A stretch of 64,000 bases of DNA from Platanthera guangdongensis (taxonomy: Eukaryota; Streptophyta; Magnoliopsida; Asparagales; Orchidaceae), in NCBI GenBank assembly GCA_039583875.1, contig CM077162.1, forward strand, positions 165,745,220 to 165,809,219, read 5' to 3'. Shown piece after piece: positions 24,735 through 34,166 of this stretch. Under the pieces are notes generated by a model that was not told the DNA's origin, did no database searches, and saw only the letters and a list, made by a program, of their open reading frames with translations. The translations under genes and the position numbers were made by a program. Within the stretch, counting starts at the first letter, position 1; each line of letters starts with the position of its first letter.

Positions 24735-26393
24735 TGTTGGGTATATTGGGAATTGTGTACCTTATTTGGAGAAGCCCTTTCAACTCAATGATATACACAA
24801 ATTTGTATTTGATGTAAGTTGAGTTTATTTGTGCAGGAAAAATAAACTAAGTACAAAAGTGTCGAGACACTAGATAAGTGTCGACACCTTTATAAAAGAT
24901 GTGCTGAGACAAGGAATCAATCACTGTCGACACTCTTATTCAAGTAGTGCTGAGACAGGAAGAATGTTATGTCGACACCCTGGACTTGGGTCGACACCGT
25001 GTAACAATAAAGCAACTGTGTTGACACTCAGGACTAGTGTCGACACACTCTACTCAAGTTATATCGAGACTGGATGCAAGCTGTATCGACACCCAGGACT
25101 TGGGTCTACACCATTAGTCAAGAAATCAGATGTGTCGACACTAAGGACCAGTGTCGACACATTTCACACAATATATACCGATGTCGATTGTGTCGACACA
25201 TTTGATACAAGTTGTGTCGAGACAAGATGACAACAGTGTCAACACACACAGATTATTGTTGACATCACTATAAGAGAAGTGTCAACACCCAGGACTGGTG
25301 TCGACTGAATCTAAGTAGAGAAGTGTCAATACCTTCAGACAGAGGCTTTCAAGATAGAAATTCTTCTAAGTACAGAATTCAAAGCCTGAAGTTCTAACAG
25401 CTCTTAGAACTGTCAAATGTCAGTGGATTAACCGGGGCAGCCGGTCATCCTTGCCAAAGCCTATTTAAGGAGATCAATTCAACAGAAATAGACGACAATA
25501 ATTTTCATTCTTCTTGACAAGTCTGTCAGATCAATTCTATAGAATTCTGAAGGTGGAAAGAAGGCAGATCGAGGATCAACTTCTATCTTCTCCAGCTAAG
25601 TTCAACCCAAACTACTCCTTCAAGAAGCTTTGAAAAAGCTAAGAAGGGTTTGATCATTTTCTTCACGGCAAGGATTAAGGGAGAAGATTTCACATCAATA
25701 TCTGATCAAGAAGAAGACACCAATCTCTTTCTTTCTGGGTGACATTTCAAAAAACAAAATTCCTTTTGATATTATAATTTTGTAAGATCTATTTGTAGAT
25801 CTGAGGGTAGGGGATTAATATCCCTGAGTTGTAACCCTATATTATAAAGGCTGATTTAGGGTTGTGTGCCTGAGGTAGGAGAATTAGCAATTTCTCTGAG
25901 TTGTAGGAACAAGAAGGTTCTGAGGTTGTAGGGCAAGGTTTTTCCTCAGGGGTAGGAGTGAAGGTGTACTCTGAGGTAGGATTCTTGGAGAGGAATCTGA
26001 GTTATAGGATCTTGAAGATCTGAGGTAGGACATTGCATTGTCTGAGTTGTAGGAGCCAGATGGGCTCTGAGGTGTAATATCAGAGGATCTGGGGAAAAGA
26101 AAGAAGAAGTTTGGCTGAATCTAGTTAATAGCTAGATAGGCGAAGGGGGAAAGTGTATGTACACATAAATTGGGGAACCACTATAAAATTTTTGTGTGCT
26201 GTGTTGTGCTGAATTGTGTGTTGTGATCAATTGTTTGTTGTGACTATTATATTTAGATTTGTTCAGCATTTCTTGAATACTGTGATTGGATTAATTCACA
26301 CTCTAAGTAAATTTCTGTGAATTTAAAGTAGCTAAAATTTAAATTGGACATATTCACCCTCCCTCTAGGTCATTCATTATCCTAAAACAAACA
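24735..26393 (+). mobile_element. 3' LTR of SIRE-like copia (+)
   Basis: Starts TGTTGGGTATATTGG beside the PPT. It contains a decayed GTGTCGACAC cluster (24855-25330), a TATA-like CCTATTTAAGG near 25462, a U5 with repeated CTGAGGTAGGA/CTGAGTTGTAGGA motifs (25870-26090), the block GGGGAACCACTATAAAA and TTCACCCTCCCTCTAGGT. It ends near 26393. It is shorter and more diverged than the two minus-strand LTRs. Confidence 0.85.
24855..25330. repeat. GTGTCGACAC palindrome cluster, partly decayed
   Basis: Around ten perfect or near-perfect motifs plus many with one change, chiefly GTGTTGACAC, GTGTCAACAC and GTGTCGAGAC. Spacing is 20-30 bp. Confidence 0.85.
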
Positions 26394-26399
26394 CTTTAC

Positions 26400-26632
26400 A
26401 CATAGGTCGGTGCGGAGCGGTCGCGGTGCTAAGCCGGTGAAATGCGGGGATGCGAGTGACGGTTGCGGTGAACCGTTGAATTGTGTGGAAGCGGGGACCG
26501 CTTCTACACGGCCGAAGGCCGCTCGGAGCATCAAGAATGGGCGAAGCCCATGCGAAGCCGGACGAAGCCCTACTGGATGCTGTCGAAGGCCGCCCAAGAG
26601 TTTTGAGCACGGACGTAGTCCGCGCGAAGAAG

Positions 26633-26634
<2 letters not shown>
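26400..26634 (+). mobile_element. GC-rich hairpin element ending at a (TG)n microsatellite
   Basis: Non-coding. It carries repeats of CGAAGGCCG and CGAAGCCC, then a terminal hairpin CGGAC-GTA-GTCCG (26610-26622), then CGCGAAGAAGCATG, then the microsatellite. The same tail plan occurs at 28327, 43335 and (minus) 44524. The left edge is at the copia LTR end. Confidence 0.5.

Positions 26635-26666
<32 letters not shown>
26635..26666. repeat. (TG)n microsatellite
   Basis: About 16 TG units. Confidence 0.95.
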
Positions 26667-26668
<2 letters not shown>

Positions 26669-27782
26669 TTTATCATATAAAACAATATGCATATCTTCAA
26701 TCACACCACCGAATGAATCCAAACCGTTCGATCAAGCTCCATCAAACAAGGACCGTTGGATTCAAAATAGAAGGGCTGCCTATAACATTTTCTCCTAAAG
26801 CTAGCACTGTTCATCTCTGAAAAATACCCGATACCCCCGCTTCCGCCTTCCGCACTTCCGCGGCCTCCTCTGCCGCCGGCGACGGAGCCGCCGACGGCCT
26901 GCCCGACGCCCACTGGCGAACCCGCCGGTGGGCGCCGGGCAGGCCGCCGGCGGCAGAGGAGGTGCCCTGGACGGGCGCGAGAAGCGGGGGGGGGGGGAGG
27001 GATTTCGGGGGTTTTTTTCAGTTATTTTAATTAATAAATTTATGATAAACGCCAACATTCTGGACAGGATATATTTGACCAACTATAAAACCAAATCATA
27101 CTTTTATTTTAATTTTGTAAAAAAGTCATTTTTTATTCATAATAATTCAGGCCTGCATATCTTTATCATATAAAACAATATGCATATCTTCAATCACACC
27201 ACCGAATGAATCCAAACCGTTCGATCAAGCTCCATCAAACAAGGACCGTTGGATTCAAAATAGAAGGACTGCCTATAACATTTTCTCCTAAATCTAGCAC
27301 TGTTCATCTCCGAAAAATACCTGATACCTCCGCTTCCGCCTTCCGCACTTCCGCGGCCTCCTCTGCCGCCGGCGGCGGAGCCGCCGGCGGCCTGCCCGGC
27401 GCCCACCGGCGGGTTCGCCGGCCTCCGGCGAACCGCCGGGGGTTGTCCGGCAGCGAGCGGGCAGGGCCACCGCCGGCGGTGGCCCTGCCCGCTCGCTGCC
27501 GGACAACCCCCGGCGGTTCGCCGGAGGCCGGCGAACCCGCCGGTGGGCGCCGGGCAGGCCGCCGGCGGCTCCGCCGCCGGCGGCAGAGGAGGTGCCCTGG
27601 ACGGGCGCGAGAAGCGGGGGGGGGGGGAGGGATTTCGGGGGTTTTTTTCAGTTATTTTAATTAATAAATTTACGATAAACGCCAACATTCTGGACAGGAT
27701 ATATTTGACCAACTATAAAACCAAATCATACTTTTATTTTAATTTTGTAAAAAAGTCATTTTTTATTCATAATAATTCAGGC
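26667..27782. repeat. Tandem duplication of a 0.5-0.6 kb unit
   Basis: Unit 1 (about 26667-27153) and unit 2 (about 27161-27782) share near-identical left flanks (AATATGCATATCTTCAATC onward) and right flanks (GACGGGCGCGAGAAGC, a long G run, AACGCCAACATTCTGG). They differ mainly in the GC-rich centre: unit 2 has a full 236-bp palindrome; unit 1 has a shortened, substituted version at about 26866-26965. The long open frames on both strands come from the palindrome and have no recognisable protein. Confidence 0.85.
27357..27592. repeat. 236-bp perfect GC-rich palindrome
   Basis: Runs from CCTCCTCTGCCGCCGG to its exact complement CCGGCGGCAGAGGAGG, centred between 27474 and 27475 (ACCGCC|GGCGGT). 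I compared both arms and found no mismatch and no spacer. The symmetry stops at 27356/27593. Confidence 0.9.
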
Positions 27783-28019
27783 CAGCATATTCCCCAAATA
27801 TTATTTCTAGAAAACAGAATCCTCCATAAGTTTTGGTCCGGGTTCTGTGCGAATCGGCAAAAAAACAGGGGGTGACCAAATCCCACTTCTTGCCGCATCT
27901 GACTCGGCATTGTGGTGGGGATTCGAATAGTCAAAGATATGGAGACTCGATATATTCCCATAGTATTAGTCGTTGCAAATAACAATTATTATTTCGTGTA
28001 ATTTTGTGTTCACACCAAG
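27783..28019. other. Unassigned intergenic sequence
   Basis: I see no gene, repeat or element signature here. Confidence 0.5.
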
Positions 28020-28355
28020 CTTTCAAAAACCGTTCGGACCGGCCGGTCGAATCGCGGACCGGGGACCCAGCCGGTCCGGTCCAGATAAGCAAACCGCACC
28101 CTCCAAGGACCGCTCTAGAACCGCGGAACCGGGCGGGCGGACCGGTGGGCCGGAAACAGAGCGCGGTTTCACACAATTGGGCCTTTGGCCCCGCCGGGGG
28201 GCGGGCGAAGCCCGCCGGGGGGTCAAGCGAGCGAAGCCCGCCGTGGGGTCAAGCGGGCGAAGCCCGCCGGGGGTCAAGCGGGCGAAGCCCGCTTGATTGT
28301 GGGCGAAGCCCGCAGCGACGCATCGAGAACGGGCGGAGCCCGTTCGAAGATGCTA

Positions 28356-28356
<1 letters not shown>
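28020..28356 (+). mobile_element. GC-rich hairpin element with Helitron-like 3' end
   Basis: Successive short inverted motifs (GGGCGAAGCCC repeated about five times between 28199 and 28315) are followed by a terminal hairpin GAACGGGC-GGA-GCCCGTTC at 28327-28345, seven bases, then CTAG at 28353-28356 followed by T and a (TA)n tract. A hairpin a few bases before CTRR with a T after it is the 3' signature of Helitrons. I could not find a matching 5' TC end, and no helicase or Rep is present, so only the terminus is supported. Confidence 0.5.

Positions 28357-28396
<40 letters not shown>
28357..28396. repeat. (TA)n microsatellite
   Basis: About 18 TA units right after the hairpin element terminus. 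Confidence 0.95.
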
Positions 28397-28399
<3 letters not shown>

Positions 28400-28408
28400 A
28401 GAACTAGC

Positions 28409-28555
28409 CAAATTAGGAAAGTATATGTCTATGGACATATTTCAACGACTATTTCTATTTTTAGAAACTTAGGATATATACCAAATTAGGAAAGTATAAG
28501 TCTATGGACATATTTCAACGACTATTTCTATTTTTAGAAACTTAGGATATATATA
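28409..28555. repeat. Tandem duplication, about 75 bp x 2
   Basis: Two nearly identical copies of a unit containing AAATTAGGAAAGTATA and CTATGGACATATTTCAACG. Confidence 0.9.
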
Positions 28556-28573
28556 AATAAGGTCAGGCTACAA

Positions 28574-28679
<106 letters not shown>

Positions 28680-29220
28680 GAGTGACAGACACGGAATTTC
28701 GGCCTGATGGTCACGAGCCATAGAACCAGTCCGCTCCCGACGGGCTCCGCCCGGCCTCCGCGGGTAGCTCTTATAAATTTAAAATAAACATTTTTTAAAG
28801 TAATAAAACAATTAAACATTTTTTAAAAAATAAAAAAGGCGTATGAACCTCCACTTGTTCAAAAAATAATTAACCAGACATCCTTATTAAATTGTTTGGG
28901 AGCTCGCCCGACATGCTTTAATTAATTGTAAATCATACATGCTTTAATTAATTGTTAATCCTCAACTCACTCTTCAGAACTGTTCACCGACCTTTTTTTG
29001 TCCCACATCGGCTCCTACAATAGGTTTCTTCTACTTTAAAAGGATCTTGTGGGTTAATTATGCAGAGCTGATTTGACAATGGTGTGCAGGCTATGCAAAG
29101 CGGGAGACGGTTGTGGCTTATCCTGTTCTTAGCCCGCTGGCTGTGTGGCTAACCCGATGCTTGAATCATTATTTAATTTTATGTGTTATGTAAGGGCAAA
29201 ATCGTAATTCTATAATAATG
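28680..29220. other. Non-coding remnant with a plant snRNA-type promoter motif
   Basis: 28680-28770 is a GC-rich segment whose minus-strand end ACTCGTGTGTG resembles the end at 30770. At 29000-29010 GTCCCACATCG matches the plant upstream sequence element of snRNA genes (RTCCCACATCG). TTTAAAAGG follows 24 nt later, the spacing used by RNA polymerase III-type plant snRNA promoters. I do not recognise an RNA downstream, and the motif also occurs in common plant repeats. Confidence 0.35.
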
Positions 29221-29224
29221 CTAT

Positions 29225-30785
29225 ATATATATATAGGTGTCCCACGTCTCCCGCAGGACAGTACCTGAGTTGACAACGGACTTCTCCCGCCACCCGCAGT
29301 CTTCGCCCGCCTCCCGTAGCTCTTAATATTTTTTTATCATGTGTTTTTTCAGTTACATTATATTTATATTTCTTTTAAATTACAAAATATTTTGTAATAT
29401 ATAATTTTTTCTATTATTGTTTCGGTCAAACTCGATTTCTCGGTCGGACCGGATTAACTTGGACTGTCTTAGCCCACGGAGCAGTCGAGCGCGCACACAG
29501 TCAACGAAAATAGAAAGCTGACACGGTAATTGTTTTTGACGTGGAAAACCTCGGAAAGAGGTGAAAAATCACGTAACCGGATATGTGCCGACCAAACCTC
29601 CACTAAATTTGAGTGTTGTTACAGGACTTTTTGAAGAACTCGAGGATAACATGCCGCCTCTCGTTACAATTATTAGGGAGAGAAAACCTGGAGGGAGAGA
29701 ACCTGGAGGGCGATATGCCTCCTTTTGTTACAATTATTAGAGAGAGCCTAGAGATAGAACCAGAAGGGCGATAGGCCGCCTCTTGTTACAATTATTAGGG
29801 AGAGAGAGAACTTGGAGGGTGACATGCCACCGCTCCACGCACTCACCTCAGACAAGCGCCTCGTGCGCTCTCCTTCTACAAGCGTCCTGCGCTCTCCCTC
29901 TCTCTTTACCCGCAACCACTTTGTACCGTCTAGCGCTTCATGTGATCTCCTCCAGCAAGCGCTCAACGCGCTCATTGTCAACAAGCGCCCTACGTGCTCT
30001 AGAGCAAGCACTCCATCTACTGATAAGACAATTGAACCACGCTTCTCCAAAAGACATTCAGAAACAAGAAGCAGAGGATAGAATGCGCCCGACGCGTCGC
30101 GCGAGCTTTCAAGCCTCGGACATCAGAACGAGTATTGTAAGATGCTCCCGTCTCCAGGAATTATTAGAAAACTCCAGAATACAACGAGCGCATCGCTCCC
30201 CACAGCAAACGAGAAAATAATTAACCCTGTGAGCGGTGGCCAGTCACCCTCCAGGTTCTCTCTCTCCCTAATAATTGTAAGGAGAGGCGGTATGTTGCCC
30301 TGCAGGTTCTCTCTCTCCTAATACTTGTAACGAGAGGCGGTCTGTCGCCCTCGAGTTCTAAAAAAAGCCCTATAATAGCACTCAGATTTAGTGGAGGTTT
30401 GGTCTGCACAGATCCAGCCACGTAGTTTTTCACCTCTTTTCGTAGTTTTCCATGTCAAAAAAAATTACCTTGTCAGTTTTCTATTTTCATTGACTGTAAG
30501 CGTGCTCGACTGCTCCGTGCGCTAAGAGGATCCAAGTTAATCCAGTCTGACCGGGGCTTCGAGTTTTGCCAAAACAATAATATAAAAAATTATATATTAC
30601 AAAATATTTTGTAATTAAAAATATATAAATATAATATAATTGAAAAAACACATGATAAAAAAATATTAAGAACTACGGGTGGCGGGCGAAGACAGGGATG
30701 GCAGGCGAAGTCCGCTGTCACAACTCAGGTACTGTCATGCGGGACACGAGGGACCCTCATGCACTGCCACTCGTGTGTATATATA
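29225..30785. mobile_element. 1.5-kb foldback element with long imperfect inverted arms
   Basis: The left arm (about 29232-29760) and right arm (about 30225-30775) are inverted copies: GACAGTACCTGAGTTG on the left pairs with CAACTCAGGTACTGTC on the right, then TTTTTATCATGTGTTTTTTC with its complement, then a block related to the Tat-like LTR (compare 32541-32780). Both ends abut TA-rich tracts. The central 29830-30010 spacer carries AAGCGC...GCGCT motifs every 45-60 bp. No transposase is present. Either a foldback transposon or two Tat-type LTR pieces inserted head to head. Confidence 0.75.
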
Positions 30786-31260
30786 TACCATATAAAGAAG
30801 TATCAAATTTAAAATTCATTAGAACGATTACGGCCATCGGATATGATATGATATTATATCAGCCGTCAGATTGTTTATTATCAAGAAACTAAATAACAGT
30901 AGATCACTTAAGCCTACTGCCATTGAAGGTTGGGCCGAGAAAGAGGGAGAGATAGAGAGGGAGAGAGAGAGGGCGGCGGAGTTGGGGAGGCTATGATACA
31001 ATATTATATAATATTATATATTATATATATTATATAATATATATTATATAGGGTTGATGGATATGATACAATATATTGTATATTATATGTTATATTATAA
31101 TATTACATATATTAATATATTATTAAATTACACAACTATAATATATGGGATAGAGAGAAAGGGAGGGTGAGAGAGAGAAAGAAAGAGAGAAGAGAGAGAT
31201 TTATATTTTTTTAAAAACAATTTTATAATCGTGATTTGTATATTTTGTGATCATTGTGAG
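30786..31260. mobile_element. Left arm of composite TA-rich inverted repeat
   Basis: AAATTCATTAGAACGATTAC, the ATCAGCCGTCAGATTG block, then GA-rich and TATAATATTA tracts. The inverse of this order occurs at 31780-31985 and again at 32430-32536 continued at 42018-42120. Non-coding, MITE-like, with (GA)n and (TA)n simple sequence. Confidence 0.65.
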
Positions 31261-31270
31261 TACTCATATG

Positions 31271-31613
31271 TAGGAGTGCAAGTTGAGTTGAGCCGGCTTG
31301 AAAAAAGCTCGACTCGAGCTCGAGCATGTCGAGCTCGAGCTCGAGCTTGTCGAGCTCGAGCTTGATTTCGAGCCGAGCTCGAGCCTAAGTAACCATGTTC
31401 ACGAGCTCGCGAGCCGCTTCACGAGTTGTTTTAATTAAATAATATGTATATATTATTAGTATTAAATATTTTAATATATTATAATATTAACATAATATTA
31501 ATATAATATTATTAAAATAATAGTTTTATATTACTAACATTAAATTATGTTCGAGCCGAGCTCGAGCTCGAGCTTGAACCGTGCTCGTCGAGCTCGACTC
31601 GTTTGCAGGCCTA
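31271..31613. mobile_element. hAT-like MITE with 8-bp target duplication
   Basis: 343 bp, starting TAGGAGTGCAAG and ending CTCGTTTGCAGGCCTA, so the termini are inverted TAGG..TGCAA. Flanked on both sides by CTCATATG (31263-31270 and 31614-31621). The interior is rich in GAGCTCGAGC repeats in both orientations, separated by an AT-rich middle. Eight-base duplications and this terminal type fit the hAT superfamily. A paralogous site without the insert exists at 32231-32238. No transposase coding. Confidence 0.9.
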
Positions 31614-31621
31614 CTCATATG

Positions 31622-32536
31622 TATATGTTGTGAGCGCAGCCCGTCGTCGCGGACCTGGTACTGTCGCGTATGGCCGTACGGGCGGAGCCCCGTGTCATCG
31701 ACCGGATACTGTAACGCAGGACGCGCTGGCCGGATAATAATATATTAATATCTATAATATTATAATATAACACATAATATAGAATATATTATATCATATC
31801 TCTCAACCGCATATAATATATATTATATAATATATAAGACAACTTTACAGCCTCCCCAACTCGACCGCCCTCTCTCTCTCTCTCCCTCTATATCTCTCCC
31901 TCTTTCTCTCTCTCATGCCCAATCTTCAATGGCAGTAGGGTTAGGTGATCTACAGCCGTAATTCTTCTAATGAATTTTAAATTCTTATATATTATATAAT
32001 ATATTTTATATAAGGTTGAGAAATATGATATTATATATTCTATATTATATGTTATATTATAAAATCATAGATATTAATATATTATTGCATATCTAAGAAA
32101 TTACACAACTATAATATATGACATAGAGAGAAAGGGAGAGAGAGAAAGGGAGAGAGAGAGAGGGATTTATATTTATTAAAAAATAATTTTATAATCATGA
32201 CTTATATTTTTTATGAAAATTTTGAGTACTCATATGTATATGTTGCGGGTGCAACCCGTCGTCGTGGATCAGGTACTGTCGCGCATGGCCGTACGGGCGG
32301 AGCCCCGTGTCGCCGGCCGGATACTGTCACGCAGGACAAACGGGTCAGATAATAATATATTAATATCTATGATATTATAATATAACATATAATATAGAAT
32401 ATATTTTATATAATATATAAGATAACTTTCACAGCCTCCCAAACTCCGCCGCCCTCTCTCTCTCTCCCACTCCATCTCTCCCTCTTTCTTCCTCTCCGGC
32501 CCAGCCTTCAATGACAGTAGGTTTAGGCGATCTACT
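31622..32536. repeat. Direct repeat of the TA/GA-rich non-coding unit
   Basis: 31070-31770 (minus the MITE) is repeated at 32025-32405: ACACAACTATAATATATG, the GA run, GAGTACTCATATG, a GC-rich GTACGGGCGGAGCCCCGTGTC passage and AATAATATATTAATATCTAT recur in order. The unit ends in a CT-rich tract and TTCAATGGCAGTAGG. No coding. Confidence 0.75.
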
Positions 32537-33726
32537 TGTTGCGGGCTAACTCGATGCCCCGGTCAGACCAGATTCAATTGGACCGCCTTATTATGCGGGG
32601 CGGTCGTGCGCGCACACAGTCAGGGAAAAGGAATGATCAACTCAAGATATGATGACGTGAAAAAACCCCTAAATTGGGAAAAAATCACTTGACCGGATCT
32701 ATGCAGGTCAAACTCCACTAGCTGCTTGGTGGTTACAGTGTGTTTGGAGAATCATGGCGACAGGCCGCTCCCGTTACAACTTGAGGTGAGAGAAGAGGTC
32801 TACAGCTCCCCGCGGGCAACAGCCTGCGTCGCGGGAGCGCTTTAGGTACTAGAATACGAGTGGCGGCTCTGGTGCTCTGTAACTTGGATTGCGGGTCCAC
32901 CGCGCGCCTACTTGCAAGGATCGTCTTCTTCCTCCTCTGCTCGCTCTGTGACATGGGCGTTTTCCGGCTGGTGGTGCTCTGGTGGCTCGTGGTGGTTGGA
33001 GGTGGTTGGAGGATGACTCGGGGGAGGAGTCTGGCAGAGCACTGACCTGAGGAAGAAGATGACCAGGAGCCAAAAGATGATGAATAAGGAGGCCATGGGT
33101 CTCCTTTTATAACCTCCAGGAGAGGATCATGGCGGGCCCCACCCCCAATGTAGTGGGTTAGTGGGTGGTTACCCACCAGATCGGACGGCGAGGAAAGACC
33201 ACCATGATCGGACGGTGGGCAGGCTGTCCACGGAGGTGGGGCGGCCATGCGCCGGCGGTGGCCGACCAAGGGGCGGCCTGGGCCGCAGCCAGGCCGGCGG
33301 CTGCCGGGCCGGCGCCTGCGGCCAGGCCGGCGGCTGCCTAGACGGAGCCCACAGCCTGGACGGCGGCGGGCTTGCTGGCCGGTCACGCCCTAGCCGGCGG
33401 CGGGCTGGCCGACGGCTGGCTGGCCAGCGGGAGCGGCCTGGCTAGCGGCGCCCTGGCCGCGGCCTAGCCGGCTGCAGCTGCCCGGTCGGCGGCGACCACT
33501 TCGCCGACGGCGGGGGCGGCCATCCAATGGCGGCGGCGGCCGGCGGCGGCCCGCCGGTGGTTACCTCCCAATGGGGGTGGCTTTAGTGGAGAGAGAGAGG
33601 GAGCGGGCCCCACCCCCATGTTCTCCTCATCATGGGAGGTGAGGTTGACTAATAAACCCCATGATCTCCCATTTTGGAGGGAGATCATGTTGGAGCATGC
33701 CTTATAAATGATGGTGTAATCCATCA
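32537..33726 (-). mobile_element. 3' LTR of Tat-like gypsy element (1190 bp)
   Basis: Plus strand runs TGTTGCGGGC to AATCCATCA, so on the minus strand it starts TGATGG and ends CGCAACA. It matches the right LTR at 41160-42017 at well over 90% by eye but has about 330 bp more, a GC-rich stretch around 33135-33470. A minus-strand TATA box TTATAAAAGG lies at 33112-33103. Target duplication CTACT at 32532-32536. The open frames inside it are not genes. Confidence 0.9.
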
Positions 33727-33856
33727 ATTGCCCCCCAAATCCTCGTTATTCGAGAGCGGAGTGAGCGAAAGAAAGAGGATTTTCCCGCTATTCTTCCTAT
33801 CCCGCTGTCATGTCCACCTCCGGCGAGAAGATAGAGGCGACGAAGGGTGGTGCTTC
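33727..33856 (-). other. Tat-like 3' internal end with polypurine tract
   Basis: The minus strand reads GATTTGGGGGGCAAT directly before the LTR start TGATGG, a clear PPT (33741-33727). The remaining 115 bp up to the copia insertion are non-coding. Confidence 0.8.
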
Positions 33857-34166
33857 TGTTAGAAATGAACAAAAAACAAGCCGAAAGTGGAGCTAAAACA
33901 AACCGGAAGATGTTTTAACAGAAACTTTATTATCTGAAAAAGGTATCTATTACAAAGGTATGCCCTCCCTTATATAGAATATAGGAGAGATGAGAGAATA
34001 CAAATAAGAGATGTGGGACTAAAAATTTACATGACTAAGCGGACTATACAAAACAAACCGCACAAGCCGCGCGGTTAGATAGAAGGGCTAACCGCACGGC
34101 TACCATCAGAGAGAAAGAGAGACTGCCAGGGTAGACCGACAGACCACCCGGTCACCATCTTCAACA
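33857..34166 (-). mobile_element. Short copia LTR (310 bp), 3' LTR
   Basis: Minus strand starts TGTTGAAGATGG and ends TTTCTAACA. A PPT-like GCTTGAGGGGGAGTG precedes its start at 34180-34167. The 5' LTR of this copia is missing. Confidence 0.85.

Noticed and set aside
27194..27712. 172-residue arginine/proline-rich frame on the minus strand, and its plus-strand partner
   Set aside because: Produced by the GC palindrome; the same peptide style appears on both strands and in the duplicate unit, with no family resemblance.
32733..33386. 217-residue frame in the Tat-like LTR
   Set aside because: Lies wholly in LTR DNA and is not conserved in the other LTR, which lacks part of it.
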